Shown: positions 46,411-56,667, counted from the first letter of the stretch. The stretch is 64,000 bases of DNA from Metabacillus halosaccharovorans (GCF_002019635.1 NZ_KV917372.1:1116001-1180000); one strand, 5' to 3'. Notes: generated from the letters alone by a model not told the origin. Translations and numbers: made by a program.

Positions 46411-46444
46411 AAAAAACACCTTCGAATTCATTTTCGAGGTGTTT
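46411..46444 (-). terminator. Riboswitch-controlled terminator of queCDEF
   Basis: AAACACCT-CGAA pairs with TTCG-AGGTGTTT (one bulge) and runs into seven T on the minus strand, 48 bases after the aptamer. Confidence 0.85.
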
Positions 46445-46492
46445 GCTATAGTTCATCTATAATAAAACTTATATCTCAGGTAAAAGATATCA

Positions 46493-46525
46493 TAGTTTTT
46501 TATAGAGGGTTTAGCTAGAACCTCT
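46493..46525 (-). promoter_or_regulatory. preQ1-I riboswitch aptamer
   Basis: The minus strand reads AGAGGTTCTAGCTAAACCCT followed by CTATAAAAAACTA, which matches the class I preQ1 aptamer: stem AGAGG/CCTCT, the CTAGC loop and the A-rich pseudoknot strand. preQ1 binding should favour the downstream terminator and shut off queCDEF. Confidence 0.95.
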
Positions 46526-46570
46526 CCCGATTTTTCAAAATCGGATTTTTGTTAAATTTTCAACTAAGAA

Positions 46571-46599
46571 AATATATCACGAATATATTTTTTTTGCAA
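46571..46599 (-). promoter_or_regulatory. Promoter of queCDEF
   Basis: Minus strand TTGCAA (46599-46594), a 17-base spacer and TATATT (46576-46571). A CCGATTTT/AAAATCGG hairpin lies between the start point and the aptamer. Confidence 0.65.
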
Positions 46600-46624
46600 T
46601 GAATTTATCTATGGAGGAGTTCGT

Positions 46625-47965
46625 ATGTCACTGAAGCAAATCCTCATCCGTGTTCGAAGCAGTTTCTGGTACTTACCGACTGTATATAGTATCATTGCCT
46701 TTATTTTAGCAATTATCAGCATGGTTATTGATAGATTTATTCTGTTACATGATTTTACTACAATGATACCAAATGTCTTTTTATCAGATGTGAATCTTGC
46801 ACAAACCATTCTTAGCTCTTTATCAACTTCACTATTAACTATGACCACTATAACGTTTTCATCAATTCTCGTCGTTTTAACTACTTATCTTTCTCAATTT
46901 TCACCCAGAACTCTACAAAATTTTATCACTGATCATCATACTCAGCGTGTACTGGGTATTTTTATAGGTGGATTTATTTATACAATCATTTTATTACTGC
47001 TCGTTAGAAATAATGAAGATCCTTCATTTTATATTGTTCCAACATTTGCTATCATTGTCTCCATTATTTGCTTAGGAATGTTCGTTTTTTTCATTCATCA
47101 TGTCACAACATGGATTAAAGTAAGTAACTTAATTTTTCACATCACTCAAAAAACGATTCAATCGATTCATAAACAATTTGTTGATGAAGAAAACTATAAA
47201 GAATATCCACCTTGGGAAAATTGGGAGTTTGATGAAATTCAATCGCTTGAACCTTATTTAGTATATAGCAAACGCTCGGGCTATATTGAATATATTGAAT
47301 TTAATAAATTAGTGACACACTCAACGAAAGATAATCTCATCATTAAAATAGAACAGGATTTAGGGAAATATGTTGATGAATATACCCCGCTGTTCTCGAT
47401 TTGGCGGCTTAAGGATAAAAAACAAGCAGAAATATATTTATCATATATTACGATTTCAACTGATCAAGAGCCTTTCCAAGATGTTCATTTTGGTTTTCAA
47501 AAACTTGTTGAAATTGCCCTAAGAGCAATTTCACCTTCCATAAATGATCCATATACCGCAATAAACAGCATTAACCACTTGGCTAAAATTTTATCTTTAC
47601 TGGGTAAAAAACATTTAGCAACACCATTTTATTATGATCAGCATCGTCAATTAAGAGTCATCTATGAAAGGCCTGGCTTTGATGACTATTTATATGAATG
47701 TTTTTATCAAATACGACATTACGCAAAAGAAGATGTTTCCGTTATGACCGCCATCTTAAAGGCATTGACATACATTGCACAAGAAAATTCTCCTTTTATT
47801 AAACAAGCTGTCTGGGATTTTTCATATTATATCGTTGAGGGTTTAAAAGAAACGAAATGGTTATCGAAGGATCAAGCCTACTTAAATAATCATCTAAAAG
47901 ACATTGCCAAGGCTTGTCAAAAGTTTAACAAATCGGATGAATTGCTGTTGATAGAAAAAAGGTGA
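46625..47965 (+). CDS. DUF2254 membrane protein
   Basis: 446-residue protein with four N-terminal membrane helices (about residues 15-40, 62-90, 108-130, 138-160) and a long cytosolic C-terminal domain. SLSTSLLTMTTITFSSILVVL, YLSQFSPRTLQNFITDHHTQ, GYIEYIEFNKL and RAISPSINDPYTAINSINHL are the signatures I associate with DUF2254. The function is unknown; an ion-channel-like role has been guessed because of the fold of the pore region. GGAGGAG precedes the ATG. It is divergent from queC and has a bidirectional terminator. Confidence 0.85.
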   Translation: MSLKQILIRVRSSFWYLPTVYSIIAFILAIISMVIDRFILLHDFTTMIPNVFLSDVNLAQTILSSLSTSLLTMTTITFSSILVVLTTYLSQFSPRTLQNFITDHHTQRVLGIFIGGFIYTIILLLLVRNNEDPSFYIVPTFAIIVSIICLGMFVFFIHHVTTWIKVSNLIFHITQKTIQSIHKQFVDEENYKEYPPWENWEFDEIQSLEPYLVYSKRSGYIEYIEFNKLVTHSTKDNLIIKIEQDLGKYVDEYTPLFSIWRLKDKKQAEIYLSYITISTDQEPFQDVHFGFQKLVEIALRAISPSINDPYTAINSINHLAKILSLLGKKHLATPFYYDQHRQLRVIYERPGFDDYLYECFYQIRHYAKEDVSVMTAILKALTYIAQENSPFIKQAVWDFSYYIVEGLKETKWLSKDQAYLNNHLKDIAKACQKFNKSDELLLIEKR

Positions 47966-47981
47966 GAATCTCACCTTTTTT
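47955..47981. terminator. Bidirectional terminator
   Basis: AAAAAAGGTGA/TCACCTTTTTT stem overlapping the stop codon of the DUF2254 gene; A and T runs on the two sides. Confidence 0.85.
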
Positions 47982-47982
47982 C

Positions 47983-48108
47983 TTAATGATCTTCTTTTTT
48001 ACCTGCATCCTGTGCAAGCTGATCAAATGATTTTACTTTACCATGAGGATTTTGTGATTGCTTACGTACAGTCCACTGACGTTCTTTTTGGGACTTGGAT
48101 TGTGTCAT
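47983..48108 (-). CDS. 41-residue small protein (DUF6254-like)
   Basis: MTQSKSQKERQWTVRKQSQN, then PHGKVKSFDQLAQD and a charged end. The ATG is preceded by GGGGGAG and the stop by a terminator, so the gene looks real. It recalls the small DUF6254 family of Bacilli, but I am not sure of the number. Basic, soluble, probably partly disordered; function unknown. Confidence 0.65.
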   Translation of the reverse strand: MTQSKSQKERQWTVRKQSQNPHGKVKSFDQLAQDAGKKEDH

Positions 48109-48188
48109 AATAACTCCCCCAGGTTACATTTTAGCCTCTATTATGAAGCTTTTTTATGATATCCTCAAAAGGGAAATTCAATTCTCAC

Positions 48189-48689
48189 TTATAAATCTTT
48201 CGAGTGATGTCTCCCTCTGCCGAAAATTAGAAATAACCCGATAATAATTAAGATAGCTGGCCAAAAGGAAAGAATGTTAAAGGTAAAAAGATTTTGTATA
48301 AGAAAGACAACACCTAATCCAGATAATATAAAAATGGGGATAAGCAACCCCACCTCTTTTCCACCAAATAACCATAATTCAAATAAACCAAATGCAACGG
48401 CGAAAAGATAAAAAGGCCATGTAAAACCGGAAAATGACCAATTTGTCATCTCTTCAAACATAAAGAGCAAACTTAATACAAATAATATACCTCCAGGAAC
48501 CAACAATCCCGCTTGCTGCTTTTTGCCTCCACTCAAAAAGAATCCTAAATGAAAACCTACTGAAACAAACAACAAAATAATTGGCCAGGAGACATTCCAT
48601 AAATTACCTATTAGTCCAAATGATTGTAATGAAAAGAATAGTCCTAACCCAATTAAGCAGACACCATAAAAAACTTTACCGTTCTTCAT
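48189..48689 (-). CDS. LiaF-like transmembrane protein
   Basis: 166-residue membrane protein with about six short hydrophobic segments in three repeated pairs. The pattern GLGLFFSLQSFGLIGNLWNVSWPIIL and the C-terminal FNILSFWPAILIIIGLFLIFGRG is typical of LiaI/LiaF-like membrane domains (DUF5668). No cytosolic C-terminal domain, so it is not LiaF itself. GGAGGG precedes the ATG. Transcribed alone on the minus strand. A cell-envelope stress role is possible by analogy only. Confidence 0.75.
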   Translation of the reverse strand: MKNGKVFYGVCLIGLGLFFSLQSFGLIGNLWNVSWPIILLFVSVGFHLGFFLSGGKKQQAGLLVPGGILFVLSLLFMFEEMTNWSFSGFTWPFYLFAVAFGLFELWLFGGKEVGLLIPIFILSGLGVVFLIQNLFTFNILSFWPAILIIIGLFLIFGRGRHHSKDL

Positions 48690-48765
48690 AAGTTCCCTCC
48701 TCTCACTTTGTATAACTACTATCTCTATGTTACGTATAAATATGGGAAAAGTTTCAAAAATAGAA

Positions 48766-48794
48766 AAAAGAACCTACATGATGTAAGTTCTTTT
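48766..48794 (-). terminator. Terminator of CorC/HlyC gene
   Basis: AAAAGAAC-C-TACAT/ATGTA-A-GTTCTTTT, a near-perfect stem just after the stop codon. Confidence 0.8.
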
Positions 48795-48799
48795 CACCT

Positions 48800-50143
48800 T
48801 TATGATGTGGCTATTTTTTTATCGAGTAGACTTGTTGTCGAGACAACTTGTGGAACTGTTGTGATTTCAAGGGAACGAATGTGATGGTTTTCCATTTCAT
48901 GAACTTTAAAAATATGGGAACCAAATTCGATAAAATCACCCTTCTTAATATCATATCGTTCTGTCAATACCCAGCCACCAATAGTATCAACGTCAGAATC
49001 ATCGATTTCTACTCCTAATAATCCATTCACTTCGCTAACTAGAACTTTTCCATCAATAATATATCTGGAATCAGATATCTTCTGAATTAAAGGTACTTCA
49101 TCCGCATCAAATTCATCACGAATTTCTCCTACGATTTCCTCCAAGATATCCTCAACAGTCACTAGACCAGCTGTGCCTCCATATTCATCAATTAAGATGG
49201 CCATATGAATTCGTTCTCTCTGCATTTTCAACAAAAGCTCATGAATTGGAATTGACTCTATCACCTGTATAATAGGTCGAACATATTTTTCAATTGAAAA
49301 GGCTTTTTGGTTTTCCACTTGTATAAGATCTGTAAAAATTTCTTTAATATTGACGATACCAACAATGTGGTCTTTATCTCCATCTACGATTGGGTATCTT
49401 GTATATTTCTCATCTTTGATAATTTCAAGCTGCTCATGAATATGTGCATCAATTGATAAAGATACAATTTCGGTACGCGGCACCATAATTTCTTTGGCAA
49501 TTCGATTATCAAACTCAAAGATTTTATTAACATACTTAAATTCAGATTGATTAATCTCCCCACTTTCATAGCTTTCAGAAAGAATAATTCTTAATTCCTC
49601 TTCACTATGTGCCAGCTCATGCTCTGAAACAGGTTTAAATCCGAAAAGACCTGTAATAAATCGGGCTGATCCGTTTAATATCCAGATAAATGGGTACATT
49701 ATAAAATAGAAAGCCATTAAAGGTTTTGCGAACCATAAACTAACAGCTTCAGCCTTTTGAATAGCAACTGTTTTAGGTGCCAACTCTCCGACAACTACGT
49801 GTAAAAACGTAATTGATGTAAAGGCGATTGCAAATGATAACACAGTAGCTACAGATGTAGGCAGTTCATATTGCTGAAACAAAGGTTTTAGCATATGTTC
49901 AATCGTTGGTTCTCCTAGCCACCCCAAACCTAAAGCTGTTATGGTTATCCCTAACTGACAGGCAGACAAATATTCGTCAAGATTACTAATGACTTTCTTT
50001 GCAGCGCCTGCCTTTTTGTTTCCTTCTGCAATTAATTGGTCAATACGAGAGCTCCTAATTCTAATAATTGCAAATTCAGAAGCAACGAAAAAACCCGTAA
50101 GAGCGATTAAAATTGCAACAAGCAACAAATTCACTATGTCCAA
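48800..50143 (-). CDS. CNNM/CorC-HlyC family magnesium transporter-like protein
   Basis: 447-residue membrane protein of the hemolysin C/CNNM family (MpfA, YrkA and YqhB in B. subtilis). The DUF21 membrane domain (residues 1-200) includes [20 protein letters not shown] and [23 protein letters not shown] pair follows (about 220-335, [23 protein letters not shown]). The CorC_HlyC domain (350-430) starts near [18 protein letters not shown]. Such proteins mediate Mg2+ efflux or transport. The start is TTG, six bases after AAAGGAAG. A hairpin-rich leader lies upstream. Confidence 0.9.
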   Translation of the reverse strand: MDIVNLLLVAILIALTGFFVASEFAIIRIRSSRIDQLIAEGNKKAGAAKKVISNLDEYLSACQLGITITALGLGWLGEPTIEHMLKPLFQQYELPTSVATVLSFAIAFTSITFLHVVVGELAPKTVAIQKAEAVSLWFAKPLMAFYFIMYPFIWILNGSARFITGLFGFKPVSEHELAHSEEELRIILSESYESGEINQSEFKYVNKIFEFDNRIAKEIMVPRTEIVSLSIDAHIHEQLEIIKDEKYTRYPIVDGDKDHIVGIVNIKEIFTDLIQVENQKAFSIEKYVRPIIQVIESIPIHELLLKMQRERIHMAILIDEYGGTAGLVTVEDILEEIVGEIRDEFDADEVPLIQKISDSRYIIDGKVLVSEVNGLLGVEIDDSDVDTIGGWVLTERYDIKKGDFIEFGSHIFKVHEMENHHIRSLEITTVPQVVSTTSLLDKKIATS

Positions 50144-50580
50144 ATAAGCTTCCTTTCTCCGTTTTCAACGGAAAAGGAGTCACCTCCTGAGAGTTAAATC
50201 ATACATAAAATGTTTTATATTAATTCACATGATCATTATCTGCGTCCGCTTGGAGTACAATAAGGGATGCGATAATTATATTTATTTTTAACACTGCCCC
50301 ATATTATCACCCCACAGTTTTAGTTAGAATTATCATAATATGAATGAAACTCTTCAGTCAAACATAACACTTTGCCGATTTCTTAAATAAATATGTGATA
50401 ATTCGTTTAATAATACCTTTTCTAATGAAAAACCACTCAATATGACCCGAAATGAACATATTTACCACATTTCAAGAAATGTTGGATAGATTTTAAAAAA
50501 AAGCACTAATACCCAGTACTTAATAAAGCACCCTTTTCCTTTAACATTGAATCTTCTTTTAATCATATACTCAAACAAAA
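50144..50580 (-). other. Long 5' region of the CorC/HlyC gene with hairpins
   Basis: No gene seen in about 440 bases. On the minus strand: a 12-bp stem with one bulge, ATTATC-GCATCC/GCGTCC-T-GATAAT in paired form (50235-50276), an AGGAG/CTCCT hairpin (50175-50188) and a CCGTT/AACGG hairpin (50159-50171) just before the start codon. AGGAGGTGA within the second hairpin would be a perfect ribosome binding site. This could be a regulatory leader; I do not recognise its class. Confidence 0.4.
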
Positions 50581-50598
50581 AACCCGCCAATTGGCGAG
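50577..50598 (-). terminator. Terminator of HAD phosphatase gene
   Basis: CTCGCC/GGCGGG stem (one G-T pair) with loop AATT, followed by TTTTTT on the minus strand. Confidence 0.8.
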
Positions 50599-50608
50599 TA
50601 AGATAAGA

Positions 50609-51175
50609 TTACAATAATTTCACAGTATTATCGAAGTCCCTATATGATTCTAAGTAAAAGTCCGCTCCTTGTGAATGATTTTGAAAAAGGCATGTCAATA
50701 TTCCAATTTCCTTTGCAGGTAGTATATCCAACAATCGATCCCCTATTGCTATATCTAATTTATATTTCTCATGTAAATATCGATATGAAGCTGAATCAGG
50801 TTTTCGCGGAAAACCATCATCACCTGCTACAATTTCCTGAAAATAATCATTCCAATGATAGTAGTCTAAAATTAACTTTACTTCATCTCTCGGCTTATGT
50901 GTCATAATCACATTAACATCTGCTTTTATAAGAATGTTTTCAACATAAGGAAATGGCTTTTTCATTTTTGGAGAAAGAGATTTTTCTTTCTTTTTAAACG
51001 TATTAATCTGTTCTTCTGACAAATTAAAGTGATTTGCCGCATGACGAAAAGATACTTTAAGCTGTTTAAGAATGTCTTTTTTCTCTGCTCTCTCACGCAA
51101 AAGGTCATGCATAACAAGAGTAAATGCAGGATATGTATCAAATAAAGTTCCATCAAAATCCCATAAAATGTTCAT
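50609..51175 (-). CDS. HAD family phosphatase
   Basis: 188-residue haloacid-dehalogenase hydrolase. Motif I is NILWDFDGTLFDTYP, with the nucleophile Asp near residue 7. Motif II is the Thr in VIMTHKP, motif III the Lys in PRKPDS, and motif IV IGDRLLDI. The small alpha-helical cap (residues 15-75) indicates subfamily I, like PgpB-type phosphoglycolate or nucleotide phosphatases. The substrate is not predictable. The ATG at 51175 follows AGGTGAG. It is 19 bases downstream of the phosphoesterase gene, with which it is probably cotranscribed. Confidence 0.85.
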   Translation of the reverse strand: MNILWDFDGTLFDTYPAFTLVMHDLLRERAEKKDILKQLKVSFRHAANHFNLSEEQINTFKKKEKSLSPKMKKPFPYVENILIKADVNVIMTHKPRDEVKLILDYYHWNDYFQEIVAGDDGFPRKPDSASYRYLHEKYKLDIAIGDRLLDILPAKEIGILTCLFQNHSQGADFYLESYRDFDNTVKLL

Positions 51176-51194
51176 TTTACTCACCTGTTATTAC

Positions 51195-51929
51195 TTAATT
51201 TTTCATTCCACGGTATGTGCCGGTAGTTAATTCTTTTATATATGGTTCCAGATCCGGCATATTTACATCTTTCGCCAATTTTATTGCATATTGAATATCA
51301 TACGGTACTCTGACAAATTGAATAGAAAAAGGAGCTTCATCTTTTGACTCGTATTCACCTTCTAAAATAACATATGCTGCAGAAGTATGGTCAAGAGGGT
51401 TGCCAACACTTCCCGTATTAAAAAGAGTTTTTCCGTTAAGATGCTGAATAAAAGCATTATGAACATCACCATAGCCCACAACATCAGGATTACCCATCGA
51501 GTGTCCTGTGTATTCTGTGTTTTCAAACATACTAAGACGCTTTTCTATCGAATCCCAAGGTTGTATACGAGTATATAAACTGAACGGTGAGGCATGGAAT
51601 AATCGGATCGTTTTGCCACTCATATAAAAATCAATCGAAAAGGGTAAAGATTCCAAATAAAGATTCTGTTCGTCTGATAATTGCTTTTGATGCCATTTTA
51701 ATGCCTCAAATTCAGTATCCTTGGTAATAAAATCATCCCAATTCCCCTTCAATACATGCTCACAGGTTTGTTTGATTTTTTCAATTGATCCAAAAGAGTC
51801 CGGACCTTTACCTACTAAATCTCCAAGACAAAAAATCCTTTTAATTCCTCTTCTTTCAATGTCCTCCAATACAGATATCAACGCCGGCATGTTTCCATGT
51901 ATATCAGAAACTAAGGCAATTCGTTCCAT
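51195..51929 (-). CDS. Calcineurin-like metallophosphoesterase
   Basis: 244-residue member of the YfcE/MJ0936-like phosphodiesterases. Two-metal motifs: VSDIHGN, FCLGDLVGKGP, KGNWD, the His in LFHASP, and GYGDVHNAF in place of the common GHTH. NTGSVGNPLD is the usual closing motif. The ATG at 51929 follows AAGGAGG; the frame extends upstream by seven codons without a site. Predicted cytosolic phosphodiesterase with unknown substrate. It heads a two-gene unit with the HAD phosphatase. Confidence 0.87.
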   Translation of the reverse strand: MERIALVSDIHGNMPALISVLEDIERRGIKRIFCLGDLVGKGPDSFGSIEKIKQTCEHVLKGNWDDFITKDTEFEALKWHQKQLSDEQNLYLESLPFSIDFYMSGKTIRLFHASPFSLYTRIQPWDSIEKRLSMFENTEYTGHSMGNPDVVGYGDVHNAFIQHLNGKTLFNTGSVGNPLDHTSAAYVILEGEYESKDEAPFSIQFVRVPYDIQYAIKLAKDVNMPDLEPYIKELTTGTYRGMKN

Positions 51930-52052
51930 ATAATAATGCCTCCTTATCACGTCTATAGCAGCTTGTCCTTTTATTTTCCTGAAGTGGAATGCAACATTAA
52001 CTGCACGACGACTTCAGTATATTGGTTTCTTTAGTGTAGCACAAACCTATGA

Positions 52053-53081
52053 TTAATCCGGCACTTTTTTAACGATTAATAACACAAGCATTCCTAAGCA
52101 AATATATCCAAATATAGGATACAAAGATGAAATTAAATAACTATATCCGATCTTACTGATAAATGCCGCCAAACACAAGATCCCACATACAATAATCATT
52201 CTCGGTACATTTATAATTGAAACAATTTGTCTTTCAAGACCATACAGATTTCCAATAACTGATGTAAAGACCTCTCCATATATAACGGCTATGTATATAT
52301 AGTAGACGGCATATATTGTTGATTTCATTACCTCTGCCATCGGTATATCAAATTCAACTACATTTGGTAATGTAGAGAGAGCAATATGACTGCTTACTAA
52401 AATAACTGTTAATAAAAACCCTCCCAACATGCCCCCTCTTTTTAATATTTTTTCATCATTTACTTCATTAGCTAAAGGGACAAGCACAGCTGAAGCCATC
52501 GTTAAGTTAAAGGCAGCATATGAAAAACTTGAAATAATCCATTTATATGAATCAGATGATTTGTTTGGTCTGAATTCAAATGATTCAATTGAAAATGCTT
52601 GTACAGCTAACAATAAACTAAAAACAACTAGCATTGGAACTACAATTAGATTAACACTAAAAAGACCCTTTACTCCGAAAGTCATGACTGCAATCGTCAA
52701 CAATATAGTAATGATCACACCAAGTCGAACTGATAGGCCTAGCTGTTCTCTAAAAATAGCTCCTGCTCCTGATAACATGATGGAGGTTAAACCTAATAAC
52801 ACGATAAGCATAAATATATTTACAAATCTTCCAAATCTAACCCCAAATAAATAAATCATAACATCCTGGTACGAAGTAGCTCGTATTCTTTTTGATAAGA
52901 TGAGCAGTTTTGTTCCAACAAACATAAAAAGTATTCCAGCTAACAGGATACCAGCAAGTCCAAATACGCCGTATTTTGTAAAAAATTCAACAATCTCTCT
53001 TCCTGTCGCAAAGCCAGCTCCCACAACAGTCCCTATATAAACAGCAGCAATTTGGAAAGGAGCAATCCACGATCTTCTCAT
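52053..53081 (-). CDS. ykvI: YkvI family membrane protein
   Basis: 342-residue transporter-like protein with about ten helices and an APC/LeuT-like layout. The N-terminal APFQIAAVYIGTVVGAGFATGRE resembles an amino-acid permease substrate loop; FSYAAFNLTMASAVLVPLA is in the middle. It matches B. subtilis YkvI in length and pattern as I recall it, next to clpE. The ATG at 53081 follows GAGGTG. Substrate unknown. Divergent from clpE, sharing a 240-base upstream region. Confidence 0.9.
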   Translation of the reverse strand: MRRSWIAPFQIAAVYIGTVVGAGFATGREIVEFFTKYGVFGLAGILLAGILFMFVGTKLLILSKRIRATSYQDVMIYLFGVRFGRFVNIFMLIVLLGLTSIMLSGAGAIFREQLGLSVRLGVIITILLTIAVMTFGVKGLFSVNLIVVPMLVVFSLLLAVQAFSIESFEFRPNKSSDSYKWIISSFSYAAFNLTMASAVLVPLANEVNDEKILKRGGMLGGFLLTVILVSSHIALSTLPNVVEFDIPMAEVMKSTIYAVYYIYIAVIYGEVFTSVIGNLYGLERQIVSIINVPRMIIVCGILCLAAFISKIGYSYLISSLYPIFGYICLGMLVLLIVKKVPD

Positions 53082-53192
53082 CCAGCACACCTCACTATAG
53101 TTAACAGGCTTGTATCATTATATGAAAGAAAAACAGGAAGATTCTAGTTCCTTTTGAATACCATTTAGAAAAAATTTCTTGAATCAAAATAG

Positions 53193-53221
53193 TTGAATGT
53201 CAAATTTGGTCAAAGTATACT
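53193..53221 (+). promoter_or_regulatory. Sigma-A promoter of clpE
   Basis: TTGAAT (53193-53198), a 17-base spacer and TATACT (53216-53221). The first CtsR box fills the spacer. Confidence 0.8.
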
Positions 53222-53280
53222 ATAGTCAAACAAGGTCAAACAACTGATCATTTTTATCCCATTGGTCAAAGTTGGTCAAG
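53198..53280 (+). promoter_or_regulatory. Three CtsR operators
   Basis: Three pairs of the heptad GGTCAAA, each with a 3-base gap: 53198-53214, 53224-53240 and 53264-53280. This is the CtsR heat-shock repressor operator. The first pair overlaps the clpE promoter and the last ends about 40 bases before the start codon. Confidence 0.92.
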
Positions 53281-53320
53281 ACCTCCATCATCAAAACTAT
53301 TTGAAAAAGGAGTTTTTAAT

Positions 53321-55435
53321 ATGCAATGCGAAAAATGCAAAACAAACAAAGCTACTATTCATTTAAATATTCAAATAAATAAACAACAAAAACAACTAAC
53401 GTTATGCCATGAATGCTATTCATCGTATAAACAAGCAATTCCTATTGGTTCTGGAGGATTTTCTTCTATTCCTTTTGAGCAATTTTTTAAAGGGTTTCAG
53501 CCTGATCCAACTGAAATGGAACAACCACAAAACAAGCAAGTCGGCGGCGGCATCCTTGATCAATTAGGCCGTAACTTAACTTCTGCTGCACGTGCAGGTC
53601 TCATTGACCCTGTCATTGGGCGCGACGAGGAAGTAGACAGGATCATCGAGATTTTAAATCGACGCAATAAAAACAATCCTGTACTAATTGGTGAGCCAGG
53701 TGTCGGAAAAACAGCTGTTGTGGAAGGACTTGCCTTAAACATTGCTAATGGAACTGTACCTGCAAAGCTTGCTAACAAAGAGGTCTATTTATTAGATGTT
53801 GCATCACTTGTCGCAAGCACTGGTATTAGAGGGCAATTTGAAGAAAGAATGAAAAAGTTACTTGACGATTTACAAAATCGTAAAAATATCATTCTATTTA
53901 TTGATGAAATTCATCAAGTAGTCGGTGCAGGATCTGCGGAAGGATCTATGGATGCGGGAAACATTTTAAAACCCGCTTTAGCAAGGGGGGAATTACAATT
54001 AGTTGGAGCTACTACCTTAAAGGAATATCGTCAAATTGAAAAAGATGCAGCCTTAGAAAGACGTTTTCAGCCCGTTATTGTTCATGAACCATCTCTTGAA
54101 AAAGCAATCGAGATCCTTAAAGGTATTCAAGGTAAATATGAGGACTTTCATCAAGTTAATTATTCGGAAGAAGCCATCCAAGCCTGCGTAAATCTCTCAC
54201 ACCGCTATATTCAGGATAGATATTTACCAGATAAAGCCATTGATTTACTTGATGAGGCCGGTTCAAAAAAGAACTTAATGCAAGTCACTCCTTCAGTTGC
54301 TGAAATAGAAAAACGATTAATTCAACTTAGAAAAGAAAAACAGGAAGCAACAAATACTGAAAACTATGAAGTTGCAGCAAAATTACGCGATGAAGAAAAT
54401 AAATTAACAGAACAATTAAATCATAGTGAAGACAAATCCGACAAGCTTACGGTTACTATTGAAGATATTCAAACAATCGTCGAAAAGAAAACAGGTATTC
54501 CTGTAGGCCAACTTCAACAACATGAACAATCACAAATGAAGTTTTTAGAACAAAACCTTTCCAATAAAGTAATTGGTCAAGAAGATGCCGTTAAAAAGGT
54601 GGCAAAAGCTATTAGACGAAGCAGAGCTGGTCTTAAATCAAAAACCAGACCAATCGGCTCCTTCCTATTTGTTGGTCCTACAGGCGTTGGTAAAACTGAG
54701 CTCACAAAATCATTGGCAAAAGAATTATTCGGATCAGAAGATGCAATGATACGCCTGGATATGAGCGAGTATATGGAGAAACATGCAGTGTCTAAAATTA
54801 TTGGTTCTCCTCCGGGTTATGTTGGTCATGATGAAGCAGGACAACTAACAGAAAAGGTTCGTCGCAACCCATATAGTATTATCTTGTTAGATGAAATAGA
54901 AAAAGCACATCCTGATGTTCAGCATATGTTCCTTCAAATATTAGAGGATGGCCGTCTAACAGATAGTCAGGGACGGACGGTAAGCTTCAAAGATACTGTT
55001 ATTATTATGACAAGCAACGCCGGAGTTGCAGAAAAACGTGTGACTGTTGGCTTTGAAACTCAATCGAATACTGCTGTTGAAGAAAGCAAACTATTAGAAT
55101 CATTAGGTTCATTCTTTAAGCCTGAATTTCTCAATCGATTTGATAACATTATTGAGTTTTCTTCATTGGGAGAAGAAGATCTCTTAAAAATTGTTACGAT
55201 AATGCTTGACGATTTGGCTGTAACTTTAGCAGAACAAGGTATTTCAATGACTGTTTCTGATAAAGCAAAAGAAAAGCTAACTGGACTTGGTTATCATCCG
55301 GCATTCGGAGCCCGTCCACTACGTAGGGTTATTCAAGAGCATGTAGAAGATAAAATTACAGACCTTTTATTGGAACAACAAAAAATCAATCAAATTATCG
55401 TTGATGTAGAAAAAGATAACATCATTATTAGATAA
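53321..55435 (+). CDS. clpE: ATP-dependent Clp protease ATPase ClpE
   Basis: 704-residue Hsp100 unfoldase that partners with ClpP. An N-terminal zinc finger (CEKCKTNKA ... LCHECYSSY) distinguishes ClpE from ClpC. AAA domain 1 has [13 protein letters not shown] and [13 protein letters not shown] short UvrB/C-like coiled coil lies near residue 345. AAA domain 2 has [26 protein letters not shown] and [10 protein letters not shown]. It is induced by heat and disulfide stress through CtsR, whose operators are visible upstream. A terminator follows. Confidence 0.97.
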   Translation: MQCEKCKTNKATIHLNIQINKQQKQLTLCHECYSSYKQAIPIGSGGFSSIPFEQFFKGFQPDPTEMEQPQNKQVGGGILDQLGRNLTSAARAGLIDPVIGRDEEVDRIIEILNRRNKNNPVLIGEPGVGKTAVVEGLALNIANGTVPAKLANKEVYLLDVASLVASTGIRGQFEERMKKLLDDLQNRKNIILFIDEIHQVVGAGSAEGSMDAGNILKPALARGELQLVGATTLKEYRQIEKDAALERRFQPVIVHEPSLEKAIEILKGIQGKYEDFHQVNYSEEAIQACVNLSHRYIQDRYLPDKAIDLLDEAGSKKNLMQVTPSVAEIEKRLIQLRKEKQEATNTENYEVAAKLRDEENKLTEQLNHSEDKSDKLTVTIEDIQTIVEKKTGIPVGQLQQHEQSQMKFLEQNLSNKVIGQEDAVKKVAKAIRRSRAGLKSKTRPIGSFLFVGPTGVGKTELTKSLAKELFGSEDAMIRLDMSEYMEKHAVSKIIGSPPGYVGHDEAGQLTEKVRRNPYSIILLDEIEKAHPDVQHMFLQILEDGRLTDSQGRTVSFKDTVIIMTSNAGVAEKRVTVGFETQSNTAVEESKLLESLGSFFKPEFLNRFDNIIEFSSLGEEDLLKIVTIMLDDLAVTLAEQGISMTVSDKAKEKLTGLGYHPAFGARPLRRVIQEHVEDKITDLLLEQQKINQIIVDVEKDNIIIR

Positions 55436-55446
55436 ATTGTTTACTG

Positions 55447-55475
55447 AAGGATTGTCTTAACTGGCAATCCTTTTT
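55447..55475 (+). terminator. Terminator of clpE
   Basis: AAGGATTG/CAATCCTT hairpin followed by TTTTG. Confidence 0.8.
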
Positions 55476-55591
55476 GTTATTGTTTTTTCTTCGAATCTTC
55501 TCCTTTATCAACTAAAAAAAAGATCCATTTTATGTTAATATTTTCATAATGTAATGATATTTAACATCTTCGACACCGGGAGGGATAAACC

Positions 55592-56611
55592 ATGATTTTG
55601 ATTCGATTTTTTTTAAAAGCACTTCAAATGAATAGTTGGATACTTATTCTCGCCACAGTAACTCTTATATTATCAAGTAGTTATATTATTTACTTTATTG
55701 AACCTGAAACGTTTACTAGCCCTTTTGAAGGTCTTTGGTGGACAATGACAACCGTTGCTACTGTGGGATATGGAGATGTTTCACCCACGACAGTTAGCGG
55801 GAAAATTTTTGCTATGTTTTTATACATTATAGGAATTGGACTTATGAGTATTTTTATCGGAAAAGTGATTGACTTTTTTAGCATTCGAAAGCGATTAAAG
55901 GAGGAAGGAAAATTGACTATTTCAACAAAAAATCACATTCTATTAATCAATTGGACAAAAAAGGCAGCTATTACACTTGATGAACTCTTAAAAGCATTTG
56001 AACATATCCAGGTCGTTATCATTGATGAGCATCTACCTAAAACACCGATTCAGCATGACAGAGTAGAATTTGTAAAAGGCAATCCTGCAAATACATCTAT
56101 CCTTGAACAAGCTAACATTCTTCACTCCAAATCAGTTATGATTTTTTCACCAGATGACTTACAAACTGCATCTCAAGCTGATGGTCACACATTATTAATT
56201 GGTTCAATGGTTAAAGGAATTGAAAAGGAGAGAAATAAACCTATTTATACTCTATGTGAAGTAACGAATTCTGCACATATTAAGGCATTTGCCCATGTAA
56301 ATGTTAATGAATACATAACGGCTAACGACACAGCTGCACATCTCGCGGCACGATCAATTCTTTTTAATGGATCAAGTGAAGTTATTCGGCAGCTTACGAG
56401 TAATGAAGGCTATGACTTATACTCTGTTCCTAAAAAACCGGAATGGAAAACGTATGAAGATGCAAGGAAAGCCCTTTCTAAAAAAGGTGCACTTCTTATT
56501 TCAAATGGAAATGACCTTTCTATCATTAATAGACTACAAGAAACAATCCCTGAGGACGCAAATTTATTTATCATTTGTAATGACGATAGTTATATGGATA
56601 TAGTTTCATAA
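55592..56611 (+). CDS. Two-helix potassium channel with RCK domain (YugO-like)
   Basis: 339-residue ion channel. Two membrane helices (about 17-37 and 70-93) flank the pore with the K+ selectivity filter TVATVGYGDVSPTT. A cytosolic TrkA-N/RCK domain follows from about residue 113 (HILLINWTKKAAITLDELL). The nucleotide-binding Gly-rich motif is degraded. It resembles B. subtilis YugO, which conducts K+ in biofilm signalling. A good GGGAGGG site precedes the ATG. Monocistronic. Confidence 0.9.
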   Translation: MILIRFFLKALQMNSWILILATVTLILSSSYIIYFIEPETFTSPFEGLWWTMTTVATVGYGDVSPTTVSGKIFAMFLYIIGIGLMSIFIGKVIDFFSIRKRLKEEGKLTISTKNHILLINWTKKAAITLDELLKAFEHIQVVIIDEHLPKTPIQHDRVEFVKGNPANTSILEQANILHSKSVMIFSPDDLQTASQADGHTLLIGSMVKGIEKERNKPIYTLCEVTNSAHIKAFAHVNVNEYITANDTAAHLAARSILFNGSSEVIRQLTSNEGYDLYSVPKKPEWKTYEDARKALSKKGALLISNGNDLSIINRLQETIPEDANLFIICNDDSYMDIVS

Positions 56612-56620
56612 AAATCAAGA

Positions 56621-56667
56621 AACAAGTGAGAACTTAGTAAGAACACCCTACATTCTCACTTGTTTTT
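56621..56667 (+). terminator. Terminator of K+ channel gene
   Basis: AACAAGTGAGAA/TTCTCACTTGTT stem with a long loop, followed by TTTT. Confidence 0.8.
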
